Both the position numbers and the translations under genes were made by a program. A stretch of 64,000 bases of DNA from Lysinibacillus sp. JNUCC-52. GTDB lineage: Bacteria > Bacillota > Bacilli > Bacillales_A > Planococcaceae. The notes under the pieces were generated by a model. The model searched no databases and had not been told where the DNA came from. It saw only the letters and a program-made list of their open reading frames with translations. Positions 48,868 through 57,988 of the stretch are shown one piece after another; position 1 is the first letter of the stretch; every line of letters begins with the position of its first letter. The DNA lies in NCBI RefSeq assembly GCF_015999545.1, contig NZ_CP065546.1:1116001-1180000 (forward strand). Reading direction: 5' to 3'.

Positions 48868-50151
48868 TTAAGTTAAATATTCTACTTTTAACACATTGTG
48901 ATTTTCAGCATCTACTACAATTCGGAACGTTTCTTGGACTTGTTCGTCTCGAACGGCAATGACTTCATAGCAAAGACGTTGTTCGAATTGTCCGTTATCC
49001 GTATATATATTTCTTACTTCTTCAACACGTACATTATCGTCAAAGAAAGTTTTCCAATCAATTGGATTAGCTTTTTGTGGTTTTATCGATTCTTCTTGTA
49101 TATATTCCATTGCATTTGCACCAAGTAATTCTCCAGTATCTTTTGCAATTTTTAATTGTACACCATCTGCATAAATTAATGCATTATCACCAGGATGAAC
49201 GCGTGCAAATGTAACATGCCAAGCTAAATGGTTTTCACGTGACTCAACAAAAGCAACATCTTTCATCTCAAGTCTCTTTAAATGTTCTTCCGCTTTTTTA
49301 ATAACTTCCTCTTGTGAAAGCTTAGCCTCATCTACAGGACGTTCAACTAAATAGGATAGTAAGTGTCCTCCCTTTTCAGTTACGTCGACATAACCTAAAC
49401 GAATACCTTGATGGAACTGTATGTGATAAAACGGATATGGCGCTGTATCGCTACTTTTTGTAACAGTAAACGTAGCATCTTTAATAATTGGGAATAGTTT
49501 TTTCACTTTTTCTAGCGCTTCTTTTTCTGTAATGACTGAATCTTGTAATGCTTTTAATTCTAATTTTTTCTGCCAATCTGATTCACTTAATGTAAGTGGG
49601 AAATCACTTTCACCATAATCTTTTAGTGTCTTCTTAATATTATCAAATGATGTATTAGGATTTTTATTGTCTACTTGGCGCGTCCAAACATCCATATTTC
49701 CATCTTGTTTATAATAATCAACAGTTGCAGTTGTCCATTCGTCAGATAAAGCTTGCAAATTAGTGGAGATTTGCGGCATTTTTTTACGCCACTCTTCATA
49801 ATCTCCCGACTTCGCGGTTTTTTTCGCTTCATCACCAAGTCTTCCTAAATAACCTAGCCACTGACTAGAAAGCTCTTGCCCAATGGGAATATTTGAAATT
49901 GATGAACGTACTTCTGAGCTTAGTCGCCAAATAGAATCTAGCTCACTGTGGATAGCCTGTTCATCCTTAAATAATAAGGATTGCGAAACTGCTCTTTGTA
50001 AGTACGATAATTTTTCAGAGGCATCCGTTAGTTTTTCTGTATACTGCGCATGTACTGTACGTTGTAAACTTTCTTTATCTCCATGTAAATCAATACTATA
50101 TGCTCCTAAACCGATAACGGCTATCGTTAAAATAACGAGCATTGTTCTCAT
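48868..50151 (-). CDS. ypeB: germination protein YpeB
   Basis: 427 residues. N-terminal hydrophobic anchor (2-18), helical stretch, then two or three PepSY/YpeB repeats (YVDVTEKGGHLLSYLVE and similar). It is required for SleB stability and assembly in the spore. RBS AGGAGG lies 6 bases before the ATG, directly behind the sleB stop, so co-transcribed with sleB. Confidence 0.94.
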   Translation of the reverse strand: MRTMLVILTIAVIGLGAYSIDLHGDKESLQRTVHAQYTEKLTDASEKLSYLQRAVSQSLLFKDEQAIHSELDSIWRLSSEVRSSISNIPIGQELSSQWLGYLGRLGDEAKKTAKSGDYEEWRKKMPQISTNLQALSDEWTTATVDYYKQDGNMDVWTRQVDNKNPNTSFDNIKKTLKDYGESDFPLTLSESDWQKKLELKALQDSVITEKEALEKVKKLFPIIKDATFTVTKSSDTAPYPFYHIQFHQGIRLGYVDVTEKGGHLLSYLVERPVDEAKLSQEEVIKKAEEHLKRLEMKDVAFVESRENHLAWHVTFARVHPGDNALIYADGVQLKIAKDTGELLGANAMEYIQEESIKPQKANPIDWKTFFDDNVRVEEVRNIYTDNGQFEQRLCYEVIAVRDEQVQETFRIVVDAENHNVLKVEYLT

Positions 50152-50167
50152 CTATTTTCCTCCTTTC

Positions 50168-51016
50168 TTATGAACAGAAAATATGCTCACCTATTTGTTT
50201 TATTTGCGGACGAGACCAAATCCACTTACTTGTTGCTGTTTTAGGGTTAAAATAATACAGTGCATTTTCTGATGGATCCCAGCCATTCATTGCATCGATA
50301 ACCGCTTCTTTTGCACGCTGGTTTGGTTCTAGCCAAATTTGACCATCTGCTACTGCTGTAAATGCTAAAGGTTGGAAAATGATACCTGATATTGTGTTCG
50401 GAAAATCTGGACTTTCTAATCTATTTAAAATAACAGCGGCTACGGCTACTTGGCCTTCATATGGTTCTCCCCTAGCCTCTCCATAAACTGCATTGGCAAT
50501 AAGCTGTAAATCACGTTCCGTATACTTTGGTGGAATTTGTGTATCTGTCCCATTATTATTACTGCTACCAGTGCTTTCATTATTTGCTGTTCCGCCACCG
50601 CCAGCGTTCCCACCAGCATTACCAGTACTTTTCACCTGCTGATCAAGTGGAACACCACCATAATAGGTAAACTGATTGCCTGCTTTTAATTGCGCTTTCA
50701 CCCATTTTTCATCGTAATCTGAATATCCTGCTAATGCTTTTTTCGTCTTTGTGCCTGCTATACCATCTACTGGTATGCCATATTTCTCTTGGAAATTTCG
50801 TAATGCCCAGTAAGTGTTGTAGCCGAATTTTCCGTCAATTTTACTTTTATAAAATCCTAAGTATTGTAATCTAGCCTGTAATTCAATGACATCATCTCCA
50901 TACGCACCGCGGGTAATTTGTTGATCGCTAAACGCTGTTGCGTTATTTTGTGGAATCGAGACTATACTAATCGCAAGAATGAAAGCAAAAAGTATACTTA
51001 ATAAACGCACAATCAT
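50168..51016 (-). CDS. sleB: spore cortex-lytic enzyme SleB
   Basis: 282 residues from ATG 51016, after AAGGAGTG. Signal peptide 1-25, peptidoglycan-binding domain (GDDVIELQARLQYLGFY...), Gly/Asn linker, and C-terminal hydrolase_2 domain with AVYGEARGEPYEGQVAVAAVI, where the glutamate is the catalytic residue. A lytic transglycosylase for spore cortex. A sigma-G-like promoter lies just upstream. Confidence 0.95.
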   Translation of the reverse strand: MIVRLLSILFAFILAISIVSIPQNNATAFSDQQITRGAYGDDVIELQARLQYLGFYKSKIDGKFGYNTYWALRNFQEKYGIPVDGIAGTKTKKALAGYSDYDEKWVKAQLKAGNQFTYYGGVPLDQQVKSTGNAGGNAGGGGTANNESTGSSNNNGTDTQIPPKYTERDLQLIANAVYGEARGEPYEGQVAVAAVILNRLESPDFPNTISGIIFQPLAFTAVADGQIWLEPNQRAKEAVIDAMNGWDPSENALYYFNPKTATSKWIWSRPQIKQIGEHIFCS

Positions 51017-51030
51017 CACTCCTTTTTTTA

Positions 51031-51059
51031 TAGCTTGAAACAAACAGCACTTTTTATAC
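51031..51059 (-). promoter_or_regulatory. sigma-G-like promoter of sleB
   Basis: Minus strand GTATA (-35), 17-bp spacer, CAAGCTA (-10), against the consensus GNATR and CATNMTA; one mismatch in the -10. SleB is a known forespore sigma-G gene. Confidence 0.6.
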
Positions 51060-51073
51060 ATTCATAAAATAGA

Positions 51074-51105
51074 AAAAACGTAGAAATCATTTTAAGATTT
51101 CTACG
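51074..51105 (-). terminator. terminator after prsW
   Basis: Stem CGTAGAAATC/GATTTCTACG with a 7-nt loop, then TTTTTTC on the minus strand. Confidence 0.85.
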
Positions 51106-51108
51106 CTT

Positions 51109-51783
51109 CTATATTTTTTTATGCATATGCAAATGTTGGATAAGATGATAATGCGCAAGCTTTACTTTACGTAAACCAAACCACCATAAAAATAGCATAA
51201 ACGGTATCATTAAATATACCCAATGTCCTTTAAATGATAATATTGTATTGTATAAAATGTGTAATACGACTGGTGCACAAATGGCCATCGCAATCATTTC
51301 TTTTGTCTTTGCATGCTTTGAAAACTTTGCACGACCATAATAATAGCCCATTACTACACCAAACAGAGCGTGACTTGATACGGGTAGTAATGCTCGCATA
51401 AATGCTGTATTCAAACCAAAAGAAAATAAATACAATACATTTTCAATCGTCGCAAATCCAAGAGATATACTTGCACCATACAATATACCATCATAAGGAT
51501 CATCAAATTCTACATGATTGTAGATAGCTATTAACAGTACAAACCATTTAAAAAACTCTTCAATGACACTGGAAAAAAGGACATCTTGTAAATAAAGATA
51601 TTGAAAAACCCCTTCTTCTGTTAATACATACTGTAAAAACAAGATAGGGAATGTTAAAAAAGCACCATACAAAAACGTTTGAAGTAGTGTTTTTCGTGGC
51701 TCCGTTGCCATTTGATTGCGCAAATAGAAGTAACTAAAAAGCGCTAGACCTGGAGCAATGGCAGCTGATAAAAGGATGATCAT
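51109..51783 (-). CDS. prsW: intramembrane protease PrsW
   Basis: 224 residues from ATG 51783 behind AAAGGAGCC. About seven membrane helices. EEFFKW and related E-rich membrane motif (SVIEEFFKWFVLL), AFMRALLPVSSHALFG with the conserved His, and a PVVLHILYN segment match PrsW, the site-1 protease for RsiW and activation of sigma-W. Upstream of sleB as in B. subtilis ypdC; divergent from ansA. Confidence 0.9.
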   Translation of the reverse strand: MIILLSAAIAPGLALFSYFYLRNQMATEPRKTLLQTFLYGAFLTFPILFLQYVLTEEGVFQYLYLQDVLFSSVIEEFFKWFVLLIAIYNHVEFDDPYDGILYGASISLGFATIENVLYLFSFGLNTAFMRALLPVSSHALFGVVMGYYYGRAKFSKHAKTKEMIAMAICAPVVLHILYNTILSFKGHWVYLMIPFMLFLWWFGLRKVKLAHYHLIQHLHMHKKI

Positions 51784-51865
51784 GTTGCCGGCTCCTTTCA
51801 ACAATAGACTGATATCATTATACCATGTAATGACAAAAAAATTTTAAAAAGGAGATTTATTTTTT

Positions 51866-52834
51866 ATGAGAAAAACAATTTTATTAATTCATACTGGCGG
51901 AACAATTTCCATGGCAATGAGTGAAGAAGGGGCGGTTATGCCAAATAAGGAAAATCCACTAATAAAAGAAAGTAAAAAACTTGATACACTTGCATCTATT
52001 AAAGAAGTGGAGGCATTTAATTTACCTTCACCGCATATTACACCAAAAGAAATGCTTAGTTTACGTAATTTAATTATGGAAAAAACTTCAACTGAGCAAT
52101 TCGATGGTGTTGTCATTACACATGGCACGGATACTTTAGAAGAAACAGCTTATTTCTTAGAGTTAACAACCAATTTATCCATTCCTATTGTCTTGACGGG
52201 TGCAATGCGTTCCTCTAATGAGTTAGGCGCAGACGGCATCTACAATCTAGTTGAAGCAGTTCGCGTAGCGGTAGATGACGAAGCACGTGACAAAGGAGTG
52301 CTTGTTGTAATGAACGACGAGGTTCATCTTGCCGTTAACACTACAAAAACGAGCACTAGTTCAGTCAATACGTTTCAATCGCCACAATACGGCCCAATCG
52401 GACTTATTACAAAATCGCGTATTTTGTTTCATCATGCCCCAATTCGCCGCCAATATGTAGACATACAAGGCTTAGCGAAGCGAGTAGCCATGCTGAAGGT
52501 CTATGCAGGGATGGAAGTAGATTTACTTGACGTAGTGCTTGCCTGTCAGTACGACGGTGTTGTACTTGAAGGCCTTGGACAAGGGAATGTTCCACCAACC
52601 GTTGTCAAAGGCATTGAAAGTCTGTTGGAACGTGGTATCCCTGTTGTTCTTGTCTCTCGATGCTTCAATGGCATTGCTGAAGGCGTATACGGTTATGTTG
52701 GTGGTGGTAAAATGCTAGAAGACTTAGGCGCAATTTTTGCGACAGGTATTAACGGGCAAAAAGCACGATTAAAATTACTTATCGGTTTAAACAAAGAAGG
52801 AAACCCATTGGACTTAAAGGAATTTTTCCAGTAA
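51866..52834 (+). CDS. ansA: L-asparaginase type I
   Basis: 322 residues. HTGGTISM (9-16) with the nucleophilic threonine and HGTDTLEETA (around 90) with the second threonine and aspartate. No signal peptide, so the cytoplasmic type. It hydrolyses asparagine to aspartate. RBS AAAGGAG. Its 3' end converges on the GNAT-aminotransferase gene across a repeat array. Confidence 0.95.
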   Translation: MRKTILLIHTGGTISMAMSEEGAVMPNKENPLIKESKKLDTLASIKEVEAFNLPSPHITPKEMLSLRNLIMEKTSTEQFDGVVITHGTDTLEETAYFLELTTNLSIPIVLTGAMRSSNELGADGIYNLVEAVRVAVDDEARDKGVLVVMNDEVHLAVNTTKTSTSSVNTFQSPQYGPIGLITKSRILFHHAPIRRQYVDIQGLAKRVAMLKVYAGMEVDLLDVVLACQYDGVVLEGLGQGNVPPTVVKGIESLLERGIPVVLVSRCFNGIAEGVYGYVGGGKMLEDLGAIFATGINGQKARLKLLIGLNKEGNPLDLKEFFQ

Positions 52835-52849
52835 GTCCTATGAATTTCT

Positions 52850-52990
52850 CGTTAACGCCACTAAAACGGTGAATCGCCACTACATCATGTCATAGCGCCA
52901 ATAAAGCAAGTTAATTCGCCATTAAAAAGAGAAACCGCTCATAAACACGGCAGCTCGCCGATAAAGCATAATTTATCGCTTATACATCTA
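52850..52990. repeat. degenerate 19-21-bp repeat array between ansA and the fusion gene
   Basis: Repeated CGCC(A/G)(A/C/T)TAAA words (52857, 52874, 52898, 52917, 52957) at 19-21-bp spacing. The unit AATTCGCCAATAAAGCA resembles the reverse complement of the array unit at 16258-16402 (AATCGCCGATAAAA). The array continues into the first bases of the fusion gene stop region. No clear terminator is seen for either converging gene. Confidence 0.65.
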
Positions 52991-54521
52991 CAGTTTGCTC
53001 ATAATAAGTTAACAGCTCACTTAGGCGACCTAGCGCAAACTCAAAATCAGGTTGGATTATTGAAAGCTGAATAAAATTTCGCTTACGTAAATATTCACTA
53101 TCTCCATGGACATATAAGCCGTTCAATTTTAAATCGGTTGATAAATTAATGAGTTTCCTTGGACATTGAATGGTTAAAATCATTGGATACGCTATAGTTG
53201 GTAAGCGATAGTCCATAAATGGTAGCTGCAGCAGCGCTTCAAAGTGCTGTTGTAGTTGACTATAGCGCGCTGGATAAGCTTGTAAAGCATCTACTACATT
53301 GCCAATAAGTACTGCTGGTAGCGTAGAAGGAATAGCACCTTGCTGATAATTAGCTAAATCCAAGTAAGCAGGAATAGTTGTAGATGGCTCCACAAGTTCT
53401 TGAGAAAAGACAAATGACAAGCCACTAAGTGCTCCTAACGCTTTACCACTCACCGCAGTTGATAAGTAGCACTCAGCTAATGAAAACGGCATAGCACCAA
53501 ATGAGCTAATACAATCAACACAAAGCTTTACATTATAGTGCTTAACCAGTTGTAAAATTCCCTCTAAATCATTACATGTGCCTGTTGAAGTTTCCCCATG
53601 CACCATGAGTAGCCATTGATAGGAACCTGTTTGCAATAAAGCCTCCAATGACCGCAAATTAAATGCGCTTCCCCACTCGTGCGTCACGACATCGAAATCT
53701 AAGGACCAGCGCTCAGCCTGCTTATGAAGACGTTCTCCAAATTCTCCATTCGTTAAAATAAGTCCATGCCCCATTTTTTGTGCCTTGAGCTGTCCGAGCA
53801 TCACTTCATTCGCTAATGTTCCCGTTCCTACTAATGTTGCGATATACTTTGCATTTGATAATTCCAATAGCTTGCTACGCATGTATCCATATAATGATTG
53901 AAAGGCTTGAGATCGGTGCGATATGTCCGAATACAAAATAGCCCCTTGCTGTTTAACTGGCCCTGGGTAAAATGTATAACTTTCCTGTGCCAGTTTTTGT
54001 TGTAAGGACTGTTCAAATTGTTGCCTTGTTAATACCATTGGTAAAAACATAGCTTCTGCTGTACCTACTGCTGGTGCAAATTGGGTAAAGCCCATTTGCT
54101 TATACAATTTTTCTTCACGCGTAGTTCCTGAAATTACAGCTGCTGAATAGCCTTTTTCATATGCAAAAGCATTTAATGCCTGTGTCAATCTTAATAATAC
54201 ACGGCCTGTACGATATTGCTTTTTTACTGCAAGCAAACGAATTTCACAAAGTTTTGTACAAATTTCCTTAGGTAAATACTGCTCCACTTCACCAATTTTT
54301 TCATCAATTGAAAACGGTCGTTGATCTCGAAAAGCTAACATGCCAATTAGCTCAGTTCCTTTATAAACAACTAAATACGTATTTTCTTGATGGAAACGAT
54401 CTACTTTTCTTTTCATCGTATTTGGTTCATGCTGTGGAATTTCTTCAACAAAGGTTTCATAATTCAACTGCGCGATCGCATCAAATTCCTTTTCTGTCTG
54501 TGCGACTTTACACCAGTACAT
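52980..54521 (-). CDS. fusion: GNAT acyltransferase-like domain plus PhnW-like class V aminotransferase
   Basis: 513 residues in one frame. Residues 1-165 form a GNAT-like domain (EIRLLAVKKQYRTGRVLLRL, then EKLYKQMGFTQFAP). Residues 175-513 are a fold type I class V aminotransferase with TGTLANE, MVHGETSTG, VDCISSFGAMPF (PLP-ring aspartate) and SGKALGALSG holding the PLP lysine; closest in style to AEP-pyruvate or serine-glyoxylate aminotransferases. RBS GAGGGAAG. Starts 4 bp after the PlsY-like stop. Product unknown. Confidence 0.85.
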   Translation of the reverse strand: MYWCKVAQTEKEFDAIAQLNYETFVEEIPQHEPNTMKRKVDRFHQENTYLVVYKGTELIGMLAFRDQRPFSIDEKIGEVEQYLPKEICTKLCEIRLLAVKKQYRTGRVLLRLTQALNAFAYEKGYSAAVISGTTREEKLYKQMGFTQFAPAVGTAEAMFLPMVLTRQQFEQSLQQKLAQESYTFYPGPVKQQGAILYSDISHRSQAFQSLYGYMRSKLLELSNAKYIATLVGTGTLANEVMLGQLKAQKMGHGLILTNGEFGERLHKQAERWSLDFDVVTHEWGSAFNLRSLEALLQTGSYQWLLMVHGETSTGTCNDLEGILQLVKHYNVKLCVDCISSFGAMPFSLAECYLSTAVSGKALGALSGLSFVFSQELVEPSTTIPAYLDLANYQQGAIPSTLPAVLIGNVVDALQAYPARYSQLQQHFEALLQLPFMDYRLPTIAYPMILTIQCPRKLINLSTDLKLNGLYVHGDSEYLRKRNFIQLSIIQPDFEFALGRLSELLTYYEQTVDV

Positions 54522-54525
54522 ACAA

Positions 54526-55086
54526 TCACTTCCCTCTTCTTAAAGACTCCTTAATATTCGATGTATGCTTAATCAACATACAAATAATCGCAACAAGCAA
54601 CGGTATGTATAGCGATAAATGACCTGTTAGTCCAATCGCTCCAATGTAAAACACGAAGCCACCTAACATGCCAAGCGTAAGGCTCCTCGTTATACTAAAC
54701 ACTAGTGCAGTGCCAATAATCATCATGGTAAATAAAGTCGGTGATAAGGCAAGCCCAACACCGATAAATGTTGCCACACCTTTACCACCATGAAATTTCA
54801 GCCACATAGGATACATATGTCCGATTATAACGAGACATCCACCTACAACAATTGCCCACTGTTCTAAATGCCAAAAATTACCTAACAGCACAATAAGAAC
54901 ACCTTTTAGTGAATCACCCAAAAACGTCCACATAAATGCAGCCTTTCCTAGTACACTCCCTGCATTTCGCGCACCTAGGTTTTTACTACGCTCCTGTTGC
55001 AAATTGACACCATATACTTTTCCAACGAAAAAAGCCGTCAAAAAGTTTCCAATAAAATAGCTAATTATCCAATATAACCAAGTCAT
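54526..55086 (-). CDS. divergent PlsY-family acyltransferase
   Basis: 186 residues, five membrane helices. The PlsY loop GHMYPMWLKFHGGKGVAT is conserved, and KHTSNIKESLRRGK resembles the third motif. The first motif is altered: canonical SGNIGATN reads SKNLGARN here. PlsY moves an acyl group from acyl-phosphate to glycerol-3-phosphate; this may be a second paralogue with another acceptor. Tight coupling to the GNAT-aminotransferase gene supports a shared role. Confidence 0.85.
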   Translation of the reverse strand: MTWLYWIISYFIGNFLTAFFVGKVYGVNLQQERSKNLGARNAGSVLGKAAFMWTFLGDSLKGVLIVLLGNFWHLEQWAIVVGGCLVIIGHMYPMWLKFHGGKGVATFIGVGLALSPTLFTMMIIGTALVFSITRSLTLGMLGGFVFYIGAIGLTGHLSLYIPLLVAIICMLIKHTSNIKESLRRGK

Positions 55087-55117
55087 TTTCCCCCACCTTT
55101 TATAGACACACTATTCT

Positions 55118-55158
55118 AAAAGAAGCTGTATAAGCAGTCACGCCTATACAGCTTCTTT
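55118..55158 (-). terminator. terminator after ypdA
   Basis: AAGAAGCTGTATA pairs with TATACAGCTTCTT with a 12-nt loop, then TTTTAGAATAG on the minus strand. It separates ypdA from the PlsY-like gene. Confidence 0.82.
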
Positions 55159-55160
55159 AT

Positions 55161-56123
55161 TTATCTTCTTTCTGCAATTGTTTGTGCAATACAATCACCA
55201 TGGAAACGTCCATTTTCAATAAAAATTTCATTGGCGTTATTGCCTGCTGCGATGACTCCAGCAATAAATAGGCCTGCTACATTTGTTTCCATTGTGTCAG
55301 GTTGACAAAATGGTCGGCCTGTTTCCTCGTCTATCGTCACACCCATCGCTCGGATAAATGAATGATCTGGATGATAACCAGTCATAGCAAAAACAAAGTC
55401 ATTTTTTAATACTTCTTCACGACCGTCAATATTTATTACAACTTCATGCTCCCGTATTTCGACTACACTCGTATTAAAGTGCATTGTAACTTCTCCGTTA
55501 CGTACAACACCGTCAAATTCAGGTAAAACCCACGGCTTAACGCTTGGTGAATATTCACTGCCACGATATACAACTGTGACACGTGCTCCAGCCTTGTTTA
55601 ATTCTAATGCTGCATCTACAGCTGAATTTTTCCCACCGATTACAAGGACATCCGTATCAAAAAATTCATGCCCTTCTTTAAAGTAATGGTGAACTTTCGG
55701 TAATCCTTCACCAGGAATATCCATATAGTTAGGATGATCATAGTAACCTGTCGCTACTACAACATATGGAGTTTCATATACATCCTTATCCGTCGTTACC
55801 GTAAAAATCTCTCCATTTTTCACAACACTTCCGACTTTTTCAAAACGGTTAACTTGAATTTTTTTCAAGCGTACTACCTCGCGATAATAAACAAGTGCTT
55901 GATTTCGCTTTGGCTTGCGCCCCTCAATAATGAATGGTACGTCACCAATAGCTAAACGTTCACTCGTACTAAAAAAAGTTTGATGTGTTGGATAGTTGTA
56001 AATGGCATTAACAATATTTCCTTTTTCGATGACAATCGGTCGTAAACCAATTTTTTGTAAAGATATTGCTGCAGCTAAACCACAAGGGCCTCCTCCAACA
56101 ATAATTGCATCAACTTGTTGCAT
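55161..56123 (-). CDS. ypdA: bacillithiol disulfide reductase (YpdA/Bdr)
   Basis: 320 residues. Two nucleotide-binding motifs: GGGPCGLAAAISLQ (9-22, FAD) with the active cysteine C13 characteristic of YpdA, and GGKNSAVDAALEL (about 168-180, NADPH). It recycles BSSB to BSH with NADPH. Fits bshA in the same window and implies a full bacillithiol cycle in this organism. Confidence 0.92.
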   Translation of the reverse strand: MQQVDAIIVGGGPCGLAAAISLQKIGLRPIVIEKGNIVNAIYNYPTHQTFFSTSERLAIGDVPFIIEGRKPKRNQALVYYREVVRLKKIQVNRFEKVGSVVKNGEIFTVTTDKDVYETPYVVVATGYYDHPNYMDIPGEGLPKVHHYFKEGHEFFDTDVLVIGGKNSAVDAALELNKAGARVTVVYRGSEYSPSVKPWVLPEFDGVVRNGEVTMHFNTSVVEIREHEVVINIDGREEVLKNDFVFAMTGYHPDHSFIRAMGVTIDEETGRPFCQPDTMETNVAGLFIAGVIAAGNNANEIFIENGRFHGDCIAQTIAERR

Positions 56124-56267
56124 TGTTTGACACTCCTATCAAATAGACATCCATGTATAAACCACAGATGCTTCGCTTTCATGCAGATTATATTCCTATT
56201 CAGGAACTCTACATTTTAAAAAATAACGCTCGTTTCCATTATACGCCTTCTGCGCATTATTGGTTGT

Positions 56268-57023
56268 TTATTTACCCGAAATGTCAATATCAATTATATG
56301 GCATTCAGGTTTCGCGCCTAAACGGAATGGCAATAGTGTTGTACCATAGCCGTTACTCACAAGTGTCATCACACCCTCGCGTTCCCGATAAGAACCAAGT
56401 GGATGAACACCATAAGGTCCAACTCTTATTTGACCACCATGTAAATGTCCACCAATCATTAAATCCGCTCTAAACTTCGCACGTACTCTAGCAAAGACAC
56501 CAGGATTATGTGAAATAAAAACGACTAAATCATCCTCGCCAACTTTTTCAAAAGCAGCATCAAAACTATATTGCATCGTAGAAGTATCTTCAATAGCACT
56601 TATCCATAAGCGATTCTTATTAGGTAATAGAATTGCATCATTGGCGATAATTTTAACATTGTGTTGTTGTAAAATATCTCGAAACTGCTCCTCGCCTACT
56701 TCTCTATCATTATTCCCCCAAACAAAATAAGTAGGTCCTAGCGGTGTCAATAAATCAAGATTGTCATGAATACGTTGAATAGGTGTGCGGCTATCTGCAA
56801 AATCCCCACCGATTATTACCGCATCGAATGTGCCTGATAATCGTTCTATCATGGGACGATTAATTTTCCGTAAATGCGTATCAGAAATAAAAAATAAACG
56901 AATCGTTTCTTGTTCACCTTTGAGTGATAATTGATGATGCAACACATTATTTTCGTGCGCGACCTTCCACATATAGAGTAGGAAGGTGATAACTATTAAA
57001 AGAAATAGTCCAATATATATCAT
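56268..57023 (-). CDS. membrane-anchored metallophosphoesterase
   Basis: 251 residues from ATG 57023 after AAGGAGAAGTGAGGG. N-terminal anchor (2-20). Calcineurin-like motifs: FISDTHL, GGDF, WGNNDRE (GNH-type, here GNND), FISHNPG and GGHLHGGQIR. It resembles YpbG/YkuE-like phosphoesterases. The substrate is unknown; YkuE-type enzymes are cell-wall associated. Confidence 0.87.
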   Translation of the reverse strand: MIYIGLFLLIVITFLLYMWKVAHENNVLHHQLSLKGEQETIRLFFISDTHLRKINRPMIERLSGTFDAVIIGGDFADSRTPIQRIHDNLDLLTPLGPTYFVWGNNDREVGEEQFRDILQQHNVKIIANDAILLPNKNRLWISAIEDTSTMQYSFDAAFEKVGEDDLVVFISHNPGVFARVRAKFRADLMIGGHLHGGQIRVGPYGVHPLGSYREREGVMTLVSNGYGTTLLPFRLGAKPECHIIDIDISGK

Positions 57024-57047
57024 TCCCTCACTTCTCCTTATGACAAC

Positions 57048-57085
57048 AAAAAGACGATTCATCAATGCTGTAGAATCGCCTTTTT
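57048..57085 (-). terminator. terminator after the LysM gene
   Basis: GGCGATTC pairs with GAATCGTC (one G-U), then TTTTTGTTG on the minus strand. Confidence 0.75.
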
Positions 57086-57183
57086 GCTAATCAGACGTTT
57101 GCCTCAACCATTCATTGGTGTTGACGTTTGTCCTTTATTTTATACTAGAAAAACATCGTTGCCAAAGAATGACACCATTTTTC

Positions 57184-57900
57184 TTACGGTAGTTTAATGA
57201 CTTGCCCAACAAATACAGTGTCATTAGGCATGCCGTTCGCCGCTCGGATTTTCGCTAACGTTGCTTCACTACCATCACCGTAGTAATTTAATGCAATACG
57301 ATATAGATTTTCATTTGCTTTAACTGTATGTGTTTTTGCTTTTGCAGCATTTTGCTTTTCTTGTTCTGCTTTACGTGCTTGCTCAGCTTTTTTCGCTTCT
57401 TCAGCTTTCTTAGCTGCCTCAGCCTGTTGCTGTGCTACCTTAGCTTCTTCAGCTTTTTTTGCCTCTTCGGCTTTTTTCGCTTCTTCTGCAGCCTTTTGTT
57501 GTGCAGCTAACTTTTCAGCGTCTTTTTGAGCCTGTGCTTTAGCTTCGTCGTTTGCTTTATCATCTTTGTCTTTATCAGATGATGTGGATGCTTCCGCTTT
57601 ACTACCAGTCTTATCAATTTCTACAACAGAATCCATCGTATCTTTTTCGGCTTCTTCAATCGTTTTACCAGGATCATAGAATTGCACGAAATAAATTAAT
57701 ATAGTTAATGGAATTAAAATAAATGTAACAAAAAGTATCGTCATTAACGGTGATTTACGTTTTGTATTTTTCGGCTTTTTGTTATTGCTTCCATTTTTAT
57801 TCATTCTTGAAACTCTCGATAGATTTTGCTGTTCTTGTTGTTCTTCTTCAAATGACTGACGATGTTCTTCGATTTTATCACGATAGTCTTCTTTACTCAT
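57184..57900 (-). CDS. ypbE: LysM-domain membrane protein (YpbE-like)
   Basis: 238 residues from ATG 57900 (MSKEDYRDKIEEHRQ), after GGAGG. A basic stretch and one membrane helix (PLMTILFVTFILIPLTILIYF), then an extracellular low-complexity AEEAKKAEEAKKAEEA region of about 70 residues and a C-terminal LysM domain (HTVKANENLYRIALNYYGDG, to the end) for peptidoglycan binding. The Ala/Lys/Glu repeats predict a long helical stalk. Confidence 0.88.
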   Translation of the reverse strand: MSKEDYRDKIEEHRQSFEEEQQEQQNLSRVSRMNKNGSNNKKPKNTKRKSPLMTILFVTFILIPLTILIYFVQFYDPGKTIEEAEKDTMDSVVEIDKTGSKAEASTSSDKDKDDKANDEAKAQAQKDAEKLAAQQKAAEEAKKAEEAKKAEEAKVAQQQAEAAKKAEEAKKAEQARKAEQEKQNAAKAKTHTVKANENLYRIALNYYGDGSEATLAKIRAANGMPNDTVFVGQVIKLP

Positions 57901-57988
57901 TCGACTTTCCTCCAACCTTGCTACGCATTCTTCTATCATTCTATTATGACGAATTTTGCGAAAAAAGTAAATGACCGTCAATTACAGT

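Noticed and set aside
56153..56473. 106-residue plus-strand frame before the phosphoesterase
   Set aside because: Mostly antisense to the 3' part of the metallophosphoesterase gene; no domain or RBS.
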